Assembly: GCA_902727935.1 (NCBI GenBank)
Contig: CACVAX010000056.1
Location: 1 to 60,023, forward strand
Reading direction: 5' to 3'
Length of the DNA: 60,023 bases
Source: an uncultured Sulfurovum sp.
GTDB lineage: Bacteria; Campylobacterota; Campylobacteria; Campylobacterales; Sulfurovaceae
The notes beneath the pieces are model-generated. The model made no database searches, was not told where the DNA came from, and saw nothing but the letters and a program-made list of their open reading frames with translations. This document shows, in pieces, positions 52,122 through 60,023 of the stretch. The stretch's first letter is position 1. Every line of letters begins with the position of its first letter. A program made the translations under genes and the position numbers.

Positions 52122-52162
52122 TTTGGTACAATTAGTTCATCTTTAACGCAAGGTTTTCACTT

Positions 52163-53329
52163 ATGACATTCACCACTCCATTACAACAAAACGCTATTAA
52201 AATAATGCTTCTAGGCTCTGGAGAGCTTGGAAAAGAAGTTGCCATTGAAGCACAAAGACTGGGGATTGAAGTCATTGCTGTTGATAAATATGACAATGCT
52301 CCTGCACATTTGGTTGCCAACCGTTCATATGCTATCAATATGTTAGATGAATCAGCCGTGCTTGAACTCATTGAAAAAGAGCAACCTACCTACATTTTAC
52401 CCGAAGTAGAAGCCATCTCTATCGCTGCCCTTTTTGAAGCAGAAAAAAGAGGTTTTCATGTTATCCCCAATGCCGAAGCTGTTAACAAAACCATGAACCG
52501 TAAAAACATTCGTCTGTTTGCAGCCCAAGAGCTAGGACTTAAAACCTCAAATTTTACTTTTGTCAAAACACTGGACGAACTAAAAGTAGCTGGAGAAACC
52601 ATAGGCTTCCCTTGTGTCATTAAACCTGTCATGAGTTCCTCTGGACATGGACAAAGCATCGCAAGAACAGCTGATGACATCGAAAAATCTTGGGAAATTG
52701 CCAAAGAAGCCCGAGGCGATGCTTCTGAATTGATTGTGGAAGAGTTTGTCCCTTTTGATTATGAGATTACGCTATTAACCGTTCGAAATAAAACAGGCAC
52801 AACTTTCTGTGATGCTATTGGTCATGTGCAAAAAGATGGTGACTTCATTTTGTCATGGCAACCTATGAACATGAGCGAAAAAGCCCTAGAAAAAGCAAAA
52901 CATATTGCCAAAACGGTGACCGATGGTCTTGGAGGTCGTGGTATTTTTGGGGTTGAGTTTTTTGTAAAAGATGAAGAGGTTTATTTTTCTGAACTCAGTC
53001 CTCGTCCACATGACACAGGAATGGTCACACTTATTACCCAAAGCCAAAGCCAATTTGCCCTACATGTTCGTGCTGTTTTAGGACTTCCTCTTAACTATAG
53101 CACTTATGGTTCAGGTGCATGTGGTGCATACAAAGCTCAAAATGAAAATAAAAACCCAACACTTGAAGTTCCTGATACTGTCTTTACCGATAAATCTTTT
53201 GTTAGAGTATTTGGAAAACCTGAAAGTCATGTAGGTCGCCGTATGGCTGTTTCATTGGTTTTAGATGAAGATGTTGAAGTGGCTAAAGAAAAAGCGTTAC
53301 AAATAGTAAAGCGTATTTCAGATAAATAA
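52163..53329 (+). CDS. purT: Formate-dependent phosphoribosylglycinamide formyltransferase
   Basis: 388 residues. ATP-grasp enzyme: [91 protein letters not shown]. Makes FGAR with formate and ATP, parallel to PurN (42084). It lies 41 nt after the MMPL gene. Confidence 0.97.
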   Translation: MTFTTPLQQNAIKIMLLGSGELGKEVAIEAQRLGIEVIAVDKYDNAPAHLVANRSYAINMLDESAVLELIEKEQPTYILPEVEAISIAALFEAEKRGFHVIPNAEAVNKTMNRKNIRLFAAQELGLKTSNFTFVKTLDELKVAGETIGFPCVIKPVMSSSGHGQSIARTADDIEKSWEIAKEARGDASELIVEEFVPFDYEITLLTVRNKTGTTFCDAIGHVQKDGDFILSWQPMNMSEKALEKAKHIAKTVTDGLGGRGIFGVEFFVKDEEVYFSELSPRPHDTGMVTLITQSQSQFALHVRAVLGLPLNYSTYGSGACGAYKAQNENKNPTLEVPDTVFTDKSFVRVFGKPESHVGRRMAVSLVLDEDVEVAKEKALQIVKRISDK

Positions 53330-53393
53330 TTTTAAAGATTTTTAGCTAAAAAAGGTTATAATATATTAAATATAACTTAAGGATAAAAATTAA

Positions 53394-53789
53394 ATGGCAC
53401 ATTATTTACTTATATTAGAAGCCATGATTATCCTTATTTATATCGATATAACCTATGGTACTTCTAACTATAAATATATACAATCCTCTGAATCTGATTA
53501 TTCAGCATACTACCATATGGATATCGTCAATAATCAGATTTTAAACCTTAAAAATCTTCCAGAAGAAACAAAAAAGACCATTTGGGAAACCTCTCCCATA
53601 CAAGAAGAAGTTTTAGACCACTTTCCCAATATGATTGCCATGCAAGAAATTTATAATGACAGAATAGAAGACAATGGAGCATTCAAACAAGCGTTTTTTA
53701 TCCATATGAAATCCCTACAAGATGATTACATTGCAGGACAAATAAATGAAGAAGAGTTTAAAGAGCAATTTCTCGCTCCTTCGTTTTAA
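53394..53789 (+). CDS. Hypothetical protein with N-terminal helix
   Basis: 131 residues. Hydrophobic residues 4-18 may be a signal anchor. The remainder is acidic and helical with no known motif (LPEETKKTIWETSPIQEEV, QINEEEFKEQF). Tandem with purT, with a TATAAT-like box (GGTTATAATATAT) in the 64-nt gap. Convergent with carA. Confidence 0.6.
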   Translation: MAHYLLILEAMIILIYIDITYGTSNYKYIQSSESDYSAYYHMDIVNNQILNLKNLPEETKKTIWETSPIQEEVLDHFPNMIAMQEIYNDRIEDNGAFKQAFFIHMKSLQDDYIAGQINEEEFKEQFLAPSF

Positions 53790-53792
53790 ATA

Positions 53793-54911
53793 TTAAAGCA
53801 TTCCCTTAAACTCAGTAAAAATATAAGCTGACTCATGAGGTCCAGGACTTGCTTCTGGATGATGCTGTACGGACATACTTGGCGAGTCATTGTATTTTAA
53901 CCCTTCAATGGTGTTGTCAAAAAGGTTCATGTGCGTTACTTCTGCCACTTCCACAATGTTGTTTGGCACATTGTAGTTATGGTTTTGTGCTGTAACTTCC
54001 ACGGTTTTGCCCTCTTGGTTCATCACAGGGTGGTTTCCACCATGGTGACCAAATTTAAGTTTGTACGTGTCGTAACCATGTGCAATAGAAAGCAGTTGAT
54101 GACCAAGACAAATTCCAAAGAGTGGAATTTTTTCTTCAATCAAGGCTTTAATTTTTGCTTGCTCATCTTTTAAAATAAGTGGATCACCCGGTCCATTTGA
54201 CAAGAACACACCATCAATCTCTTTAGCCTTATATTTTTCAATAATTACTGATGCTTCCATCGAGTTTGGAACAACTTCTACTTCCATACCAGCATGGGTT
54301 AACTCATTTAAAATGTTTCGTTTAACACCAAAGTCTAAAGCAATAATTTTTTTAGAAGTATTTGGCGTTTCGTACTCAAACTTTGTTTCAGAGTAACGCC
54401 CTTGATTATGCATGTAAGCCTCTTTGGTACTTACCTGCTCAATGTAATTTACTTCTTCAATTCTTGGTGCAGCGTCCAATAGTTTTTTAAGTTCGTCTTT
54501 GTCATGAACTTCTGTAGAAGCAATCATTTCCATTGAACCCTCAGCTCTTAGCATCTTGGTAATGAAACGTGTGTCAACATCGGTAATACCTAAGATACCA
54601 TTCTTTTTCAGTAAAGCATCCAAAGTCTCTTCACATCTAAAGTTAGACGGTCTGTCTTGGTACGAACGTACAATAATCCCTTTACAGTACGCCCCCTTAC
54701 TTTCCATATCTTCTCCATTACATCCAACATTCCCGATTTCTGGTGTTGTAAAGGTTACAAACTGTCCAGCATACGAAGGATCGGTCACAATCTCTTGGTA
54801 ACCTGTCATTGAGGTGTTAAAAACAACCTCACCCACAGCTGTTCCCTCTGCTCCAAAACTGTTTGCTTCAAGCACGGTTCCATTTTCAAAATAGAGTGAG
54901 ACTTTAGCCAT
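53793..54911 (-). CDS. carA: Carbamoyl-phosphate synthase small subunit
   Basis: 372 residues. N-terminal CPSase small domain (LYFENGTVLEANSFGAEG, NTSMTGYQEIVTDPSYAGQ) and class I glutaminase with catalytic Cys in GICLGHQLLS and HHPEASPGP for the His/Glu pair. Supplies ammonia for arginine and pyrimidine synthesis. Overlaps DUF507 by 1 nt (TAATG). Confidence 0.97.
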   Translation of the reverse strand: MAKVSLYFENGTVLEANSFGAEGTAVGEVVFNTSMTGYQEIVTDPSYAGQFVTFTTPEIGNVGCNGEDMESKGAYCKGIIVRSYQDRPSNFRCEETLDALLKKNGILGITDVDTRFITKMLRAEGSMEMIASTEVHDKDELKKLLDAAPRIEEVNYIEQVSTKEAYMHNQGRYSETKFEYETPNTSKKIIALDFGVKRNILNELTHAGMEVEVVPNSMEASVIIEKYKAKEIDGVFLSNGPGDPLILKDEQAKIKALIEEKIPLFGICLGHQLLSIAHGYDTYKLKFGHHGGNHPVMNQEGKTVEVTAQNHNYNVPNNIVEVAEVTHMNLFDNTIEGLKYNDSPSMSVQHHPEASPGPHESAYIFTEFKGML

Positions 54912-55462
54912 TATAACATTCCCCTTTTTCTTAACTCTTCTTCATACAATCGTTCATAAACCAGTTCATACTCAACTGATCCCGGTACGTACTCTTTTTC
55001 CATTTTTTGAATCTTTTCGTAAACGGTGTCATCCATTTTGTCATAAGCATCAGCAAAGGCTTTAAAGGCTTTGAAAATAACGTTACGAATTTGGTTGTCG
55101 TTTACTTCGTATTCAAGTAAATAATTTTCATACAATTCATCTAAAATAAGGTGAGAGACTTCATTGTAACGGTCATCATAATTCATGATAACACCAAAAT
55201 CAGGAGCCAAACGTTTCTTAATCATAAAGAAAAGTTCACGCTCTTTTACTTGTTGAATCTCAATTTCATCATAGTTTTCGTCAAGCATCTCTTCGACTTT
55301 AGCATCAAGCTTTTTTTCTTGTTCAAGGTTTGCATCTATGATTGCTTTACATGCCTGAACAACAGCTTCTTTTCCTTTTGGCATGGTTGCGAAGTCTGCA
55401 TTTACTAGGTCAATTCCTATCTTAGCTGCCACGTAACCTGTCTGTTTTGCTTTTAGTCTCAT
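54911..55462 (-). CDS. DUF507 family protein
   Basis: 183 residues, all helical and acidic. MRLKAKQTGYVAAKIGIDLVNADF start, and LDENYDEIEIQQVKERELFFMIKKRLAPDFG are DUF507 signatures. Function unknown. Between purA (9-nt gap) and carA. Confidence 0.9.
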   Translation of the reverse strand: MRLKAKQTGYVAAKIGIDLVNADFATMPKGKEAVVQACKAIIDANLEQEKKLDAKVEEMLDENYDEIEIQQVKERELFFMIKKRLAPDFGVIMNYDDRYNEVSHLILDELYENYLLEYEVNDNQIRNVIFKAFKAFADAYDKMDDTVYEKIQKMEKEYVPGSVEYELVYERLYEEELRKRGML

Positions 55463-55471
55463 CTGAACTCC

Positions 55472-56725
55472 TTAACGAATTATTGTGTCTTCTCTGTCTG
55501 GACTGGTCGAGATAATTCCCATCTTAGTACCAACCATCTCTTCAAGTGCTTCTATGTAAGATTTTGCTGTGTCTGGAAGCTCGTCAAATACTTGACAACC
55601 CTCTGTTTTATCCCAACCTGGGAATGATTTATAAACCGGTGTTGCATCAGCTAAATCATATGGTACGTAGTCAACTTCTTGACCGTCAATTTCGTAAGCA
55701 ACACATACCTTAACCTCTTCAAAACCATCAAGAACATCCAACTTCATAAGTGAAACTTGGTCAACACCATTTACTCTTACAGCGTGTCTCATGGCTACAG
55801 CATCAAACCAACCACATCTTCTTGGACGACCTGTTGTTGTTCCAAACTCATGACCATTTTTACGCAGTAAATCGCCTTCATCACCAAAGTCCTCTGATGG
55901 GAAAGGACCGTTTCCAACACGTGTACAGTAAGCTTTTGCAATTCCAGTTACTACGCCTATGTCTCTAGGGTTAATCCCAAGACCAGAACAAGCACCAGCA
56001 CTTACAGTAGTAGAAGAAGTTACATAAGGGTAAGAACCATGATCAATGTCCAACATGGTTCCTTGAGCCCCTTCTAACAGTACTTTTTTACCTTCATCTA
56101 AAATTTTCCACATCATTTGTGTTGTGTCCACAATATGAGGTACTAAAACTTTTGCATAGCTATCAAGCTCTGATTTTAACGTTGCTTTAACTGGTTGTTC
56201 GATTTCCATTACATCAAAAAGTACTTTGTTTTGTGCAAAAAAATCAACAATTTTAGAGGAGAGTTTCTCAGTGTCAAATAATTCACCCATTCTATGTCCA
56301 ACACGAGCAATCTTATCACCATAAGCAGGTCCAATTCCTTTACCTGTAGTACCAATGGCTTTGTCACCTTTTAAACGCTCTTTAGCTTGGTCAATGAGTG
56401 CATGGTAAGGCAATAACATGTGTGCTTTGTCTGAAATAAAAAGTCGTCCTTCTAGGTTGTCAAACTGCACCATCTCTTTAATGAAATCAACTGGCGATAA
56501 AACAACGCCGTTACCCACAATATTTTTAGCGCTTGGGTTTAAAACACCCGAAGGAATAAGATGCAATGCGTACTTTTTGTCACCAATGACAATGGTATGT
56601 CCAGCATTGTGTCCACCAGCAAAACGACATACATAATCGTGTGTTTGTGCCATGTGATCTACTATTTTACCTTTACCCTCGTCACCCCATTGTAATCCTA
56701 CAATTAAATCTGCTTTAGAACTCAT
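55472..56725 (-). CDS. purA: Adenylosuccinate synthetase
   Basis: 417 residues. [11 protein letters not shown]-loop, [44 protein letters not shown] and [11 protein letters not shown] are all present. Converts IMP to adenylosuccinate using GTP and Asp. Operon with hisZ upstream (6-nt gap) and DUF507-carA. Confidence 0.98.
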   Translation of the reverse strand: MSSKADLIVGLQWGDEGKGKIVDHMAQTHDYVCRFAGGHNAGHTIVIGDKKYALHLIPSGVLNPSAKNIVGNGVVLSPVDFIKEMVQFDNLEGRLFISDKAHMLLPYHALIDQAKERLKGDKAIGTTGKGIGPAYGDKIARVGHRMGELFDTEKLSSKIVDFFAQNKVLFDVMEIEQPVKATLKSELDSYAKVLVPHIVDTTQMMWKILDEGKKVLLEGAQGTMLDIDHGSYPYVTSSTTVSAGACSGLGINPRDIGVVTGIAKAYCTRVGNGPFPSEDFGDEGDLLRKNGHEFGTTTGRPRRCGWFDAVAMRHAVRVNGVDQVSLMKLDVLDGFEEVKVCVAYEIDGQEVDYVPYDLADATPVYKSFPGWDKTEGCQVFDELPDTAKSYIEALEEMVGTKMGIISTSPDREDTIIR

Positions 56726-56731
56726 ATTATT

Positions 56732-57583
56732 TTACGCCTTTATATTTTTCATTTTTTGGTTAATACATGCATCAGTATACAGTGCAAAACCTGCTGCATT
56801 AACATCATCTATTTGGTACACGCCACCACGAACCAACAATTCATTTTCATGAAACATTCTAAAGGTAAGTGAACCGTAATATCGCATCTTTGCATAGTAA
56901 AGAGGAGCAATAACTAAGTTAGCAGACGCTATTTTTTCAGCCATTTCTTTCATCAGTAACAATTCAGCTTGAAGATCAGCAGGAATGCCTTCTAGGTCAT
57001 TCAAATCCTCTAGTGTATGCATTCTTACTAACTTCGCAATCCACGGCAAATCTAACTCTAAAATCTTTTCGATTCTTGTATCGTGTAAGTACTCTAAGTC
57101 AACCCCATAGTTTTCATTTAAAAGTAAGGGAATTCGCATGTTTGAGATTTGTAACAACGCCTCAAGCTCTAACTTTTTCACCAATGCTGTGGCATCATTT
57201 ACCACTTCATCAAAAGTACCATCAAAAATTTCTGCACCCACTTGATACTGCTCTTCTGTTGGAAATGACACGGCTGGTTGAATGTAAAACCACTTCTTAG
57301 AGTCGGTAGTACGTCCAATTCTTTTGGTTACAATTCTGACAACATCTGCTGTAGAATCTGCTCTAAGCGTTACCATGTCATTGTGTTCGTCATGCAGTTG
57401 TAAAAGTGTCTTTGCATCTTCGAACGAAGCATGTTGATGGTAAGAAAAAAGTGGGGTTACAATCTCTTCAAAACCTTTTTTATCTAAAAGGGTTGCCGAA
57501 GTGGTTTCTATTTCTCGTTTTAGCTTTGCACATTCTCCAAAATAGAGTTTGCTTTTTGTCGGTATTTCGTGTTCAAATATCAT
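56732..57583 (-). CDS. hisZ: ATP phosphoribosyltransferase regulatory subunit HisZ
   Basis: 283 residues. HisRS-like class II fold: FEEIVTPLFSYHQHASF, VTLRADSTADVVRIV, YIQPAVSFPTEEQYQVGAEIF. No C-terminal anticodon-binding domain, so a HisZ and not HisRS. It partners a short HisG that is not in this window. 6 nt from purA; starts just after the aminotransferase stop. Confidence 0.88.
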   Translation of the reverse strand: MIFEHEIPTKSKLYFGECAKLKREIETTSATLLDKKGFEEIVTPLFSYHQHASFEDAKTLLQLHDEHNDMVTLRADSTADVVRIVTKRIGRTTDSKKWFYIQPAVSFPTEEQYQVGAEIFDGTFDEVVNDATALVKKLELEALLQISNMRIPLLLNENYGVDLEYLHDTRIEKILELDLPWIAKLVRMHTLEDLNDLEGIPADLQAELLLMKEMAEKIASANLVIAPLYYAKMRYYGSLTFRMFHENELLVRGGVYQIDDVNAAGFALYTDACINQKMKNIKA

Positions 57584-58690
57584 TTAATTCTCTTTAAAAT
57601 AAACTTCGTTAAAAGTCTTACTTGCTGTTCCATCAAAAGGACGCCGTCCCAAATCAGCCAACGCCATCTCAATAGCATTTACCACCCATACCGACTCATT
57701 AACTGGAATAAGCCCCATCTGATTGATACGGAAAATCTTTCCTTTTAAATGGTCTTGTCCACCTGCCATGTTCACTGCATATTTTGTTTTTAACAATTTT
57801 CTAATAGCCTCTGCCTCTTCATCCATAACCGTAGACATTGACTTAGCTGGCACAGTAGGATAAATATTAAGCCCAATGGATTCTAAAGCAGCTTGCGTTG
57901 CTTCTGCTCTGGCAATTGTCTTACTATAAAGTGCCTCTAACCCTTCTTTATCTATCTCATCAAAAATTGCATTTAATCCAATAATCAAAGTAGTAGGTGC
58001 TGTCCATGCTGTGGTATTTTTTCCTTGCTTCCCAATCTCTGTTCCAAGATTGAAGTAATAATCCACACCCGAACCAATCTTCGCTACAGCTGCATTGCTC
58101 AAACCGATCATCGCTAAACCCGGTGGTAACATTAACGCTTTTTGGCTTCCTGCTACTAACGCATCTATGTTGCTAATGTCAATCTTCTCAACACCTACAG
58201 CTGTAATACCGTCAGCAACCACCATAATGTCAGAATTAACTGATTTCACATAAGCAGCTATCTCTTCGACTGGATGTCTAAGACCCCCTGCACTCTCACT
58301 CACTTGAATAAACAATGCATCAATGTCAGAGTTTTGGGCCAATGCTTTTTTAACATCGTCTAAAGAAGCTGGGGTATTCCATTCATATTTCAACTCTACA
58401 AGCTCTTTGCCCATCGCCGTTACTATTTTTCCGAAACGTTCACCAAATTTACCAGCGTTAATGGTTAAAGCTTTTGTTTTACAAAGGTTTAGTACACAAG
58501 CTTGCATAGCACCTGTTCCAGAACTCGCCAACATTACAGCTTCATCCATACCAAATAATTTTAAAAGACGTTCACGAGCTTCTTTAAAAATCGCTTCAAA
58601 TTCAGGGGTTCTATGATGCAGTGTGGGTGTAGCCATTGCTTGTCTAACAGACTCAGGTACAGGAGTTGGACCGGGGGTAAAGAGTAACAT
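57584..58690 (-). CDS. Class V aminotransferase (serine-glyoxylate / alanine-glyoxylate type)
   Basis: 368 residues from ATG 58690, with SD GAGGA 7 nt upstream; this start makes the protein begin MLLFTPGPTPVPESV as in homologues (the ATG at 58735 is too far). PLP Lys in VAGSQKALMLPPG, GSGTGAMQA and TTAWTAPTTLI. Could serve serine or photorespiratory-like glyoxylate chemistry; in related genomes it is often labelled SerA-linked or soluble hydrogenase subunit. First gene of the hisZ-purA-carA operon. Confidence 0.88.
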   Translation of the reverse strand: MLLFTPGPTPVPESVRQAMATPTLHHRTPEFEAIFKEARERLLKLFGMDEAVMLASSGTGAMQACVLNLCKTKALTINAGKFGERFGKIVTAMGKELVELKYEWNTPASLDDVKKALAQNSDIDALFIQVSESAGGLRHPVEEIAAYVKSVNSDIMVVADGITAVGVEKIDISNIDALVAGSQKALMLPPGLAMIGLSNAAVAKIGSGVDYYFNLGTEIGKQGKNTTAWTAPTTLIIGLNAIFDEIDKEGLEALYSKTIARAEATQAALESIGLNIYPTVPAKSMSTVMDEEAEAIRKLLKTKYAVNMAGGQDHLKGKIFRINQMGLIPVNESVWVVNAIEMALADLGRRPFDGTASKTFNEVYFKEN

Positions 58691-58780
58691 GTAAATCCTC
58701 GATAATAGTATTACGAAGTTTGCAGTTTGTATCAATTACAAAATTCTCGGCATTATAACCAAATTGTAATTAGGGGAGCG

Positions 58781-59308
58781 TTAGCGTGATGCTTCTTCTA
58801 AATCTTTAGCTCTTTGTGTCTGCTTAAGTTTCTCTACTAAACGTTCATAGTCCATGTAAAAAATTGCTGAATCTTTACGAACCCAGTTGATATATGGTTT
58901 AAATTGATTGAAAGTTTCTATGAAAAGTGTTCCAGCCAAGTCATTCAAAAGCTGAATATTAAACACATCATATTTAACACCAACGGCAAACTTATTTAAA
59001 AACCCTAGCATTCTTGCTACATCATCTCTCAATACATTATCATCAATAATATCTTGTAGATTCTCTTCTCTAAACTGATCAAACATATCATTGAGTTCTA
59101 GTTTATGTCTCACCCTTCTAATGGTCTCGCGTAAATCAACCCTCACTGTATTATAGGCATTAAGTGTCATCTCATTTTGTCTTCTTTGATGTTCTCTTTC
59201 ACTTTCATGGAGTGCCAAACGTAACTGCCGAATAATCAATATAAGCCCAATCAGACCTATGGGAACGGCTACAATATCGGCATAATTACCCCAAGTATCT
59301 AAAGACAT
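58781..59308 (-). CDS. DUF4760-like membrane protein
   Basis: 175 residues. One TM helix near residues 10-27 (IVAVPIGLIGLILIIRQL), then a helical charged domain (RRQNEMTLNAYNTVRVDLRETI...). Pattern of DUF4760. Function unknown. 90 nt upstream of the aminotransferase gene. Confidence 0.65.
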   Translation of the reverse strand: MSLDTWGNYADIVAVPIGLIGLILIIRQLRLALHESEREHQRRQNEMTLNAYNTVRVDLRETIRRVRHKLELNDMFDQFREENLQDIIDDNVLRDDVARMLGFLNKFAVGVKYDVFNIQLLNDLAGTLFIETFNQFKPYINWVRKDSAIFYMDYERLVEKLKQTQRAKDLEEASR

Positions 59309-59411
59309 AAAAACTCACTTTAAAAAATTTTGTCAATCATAACAAAATTCTAAATGCTATCAATGAAAATGAATTTATTTTTGATTCTTGATTGGATTCT
59401 GCTTCAAAAGG

Positions 59412-60023
59412 TTAAACTTTTAAAGGCTGTGCTAACAAAAGGTGGGTTTCTTCGTGTAAACTATCACAGCGTGGAATGCTTCTAAAAAGTTTATGATAAA
59501 TTTTTTCAATCTCTGAAAGCGTCTCATGCTTCATTAATAAAGAGAGTTCTGTTCTTTGTAATTCATGAATGCTACGTTCTACTTCGGCAACATAAAACTT
59601 ACTTTTGTTTTTTACATTATCACTTTCAAAAAACATGTCTCTACTATTAAAGCCTTCACTTAAACGTCGTAAATCCACTATGGTATAAGCCAGTCGTTCT
59701 TTTTGTCTATGCAAACCATACAGTCTGGCCTTAATCTTAGTATGCTGTGTTTTTAATTCTGAACCTAAATAAAGTAACTGCTCTCGACGTTTATTTCTAC
59801 GTAATTCAAAACCAAATTTTGAATATAAAAAACGCGATACTACCCCTTCTTCTTGTTCTAAATCTTTTAAAATATCTTTAATAGATTCTACTAAGGTAAG
59901 TACCTACCCAAAATTAATTTCAACAGCATGTTCCTTTCCATAGGTAGATAAGATTCGATTAATATAAATTTCTAAAGCTTGAGTTGAAGCGTAATCTTTA
60001 ATTTGAATCCAATGATATTTCAT
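59412..60023 (-). pseudogene. Helical hypothetical gene broken by an in-frame TAG
   Basis: On the minus strand the frame runs from ATG at 60021-60023 (the window edge, so the true start may lie further) for 39 codons to a TAG at 59904-59906. In the same frame it then continues without another stop for 165 codons to 59412. No ATG, GTG or TTG occurs between the TAG and a TTG at 59714, so the downstream part has no good start of its own. Either a nonsense mutation, sequencing error, or readthrough. The protein is helical and charged (QLLYLGSELKTQHTKIKARL, EVERSIHELQRTELSLL). No family recognised. Confidence 0.7.

Overview
The window looks like a chromosome segment of a Campylobacterota (Epsilonproteobacteria) bacterium, most likely a Sulfurimonas/Sulfurovum/Arcobacter-like sulfur oxidiser. 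Support: low G+C by eye, TTG starts used beside ATG, short intergenic gaps, a Tat-exported flavocytochrome-c-like flavoprotein next to a Rieske protein, a small PpiC rotamase beside dnaG, and the gene string aminotransferase-hisZ-purA-DUF507-carA. This assignment is an inference from gene content; no rRNA is present.

Layout. 1-480: tail of a PD-(D/E)XK 'Rpn-like' nuclease. 533-9279 (minus strand): a lipid-handling run of lipoprotein lipase, FadL-type channel, acyl-CoA/acyl-ACP synthetase, MMPL/RND transporter, LolA-like periplasmic protein and DUF1302 outer-membrane protein. Next come endonuclease IV, two identical tRNA-Glu genes, the flavoprotein and Rieske pair, pgeF, a rhodanese without its cysteine, ppiC and dnaG. 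Directly upstream of dnaG, and overlapping it by 4 nt, is an ATPase plus putative PD-(D/E)XK nuclease pair (17.4-19.1 kb). 19.1-22.4 kb holds a LapB-like TPR protein, rnhA, rnc and aroC; then a MATE transporter, an exported caspase-like protease and an ArsC/Spx-like protein.

26.1-32.7 kb is the most striking part: a complete retron. The reverse transcriptase carries the retron-specific NAxxH and VTG motifs. It is followed by a WGR/ARM-HEAT repeat protein and a SWIM zinc-finger protein. Just upstream of the RT lies a non-coding region with paired a1/a2 ends, an msr-like hairpin and a 21-bp msd-like stem. This gene set matches what I know as the type XIII retron class.

32.8-39.1 kb is a zinc-scarcity locus: Zur-like regulator, His-rich lipoprotein, ZnuD-like TonB receptor, His-rich repeat protein, a degenerate RibA paralogue, a COG0523 metallochaperone GTPase and a SlyD-like rotamase. 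Two ATGCAA-N5-TTGCAT palindromes lie at its divergent promoters; one sits in the middle of a perfect 26+5+26 palindrome that makes the two divergent promoters mirror images.

39-46 kb: VWA lipoprotein, YdjM-family membrane protein, purN and nnr, with a Septu-like ATPase/HNH pair overlapping the start of nnr, then rpsU. 46-53 kb: lipoproteins, an NlpC/P60 peptidase, a mlaA-mlaC-MMPL lipid-transport operon and purT. 53.8-58.7 kb: carA, DUF507, purA, hisZ and a class V aminotransferase in one minus-strand operon. The right edge holds a DUF4760-like membrane protein and a gene interrupted by an in-frame TAG.

The window therefore carries three candidate anti-phage cassettes (ATPase/nuclease, retron, Septu). 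Each lies just upstream of, and in the same direction as, a housekeeping gene. Two are joined to it by start/stop overlaps.
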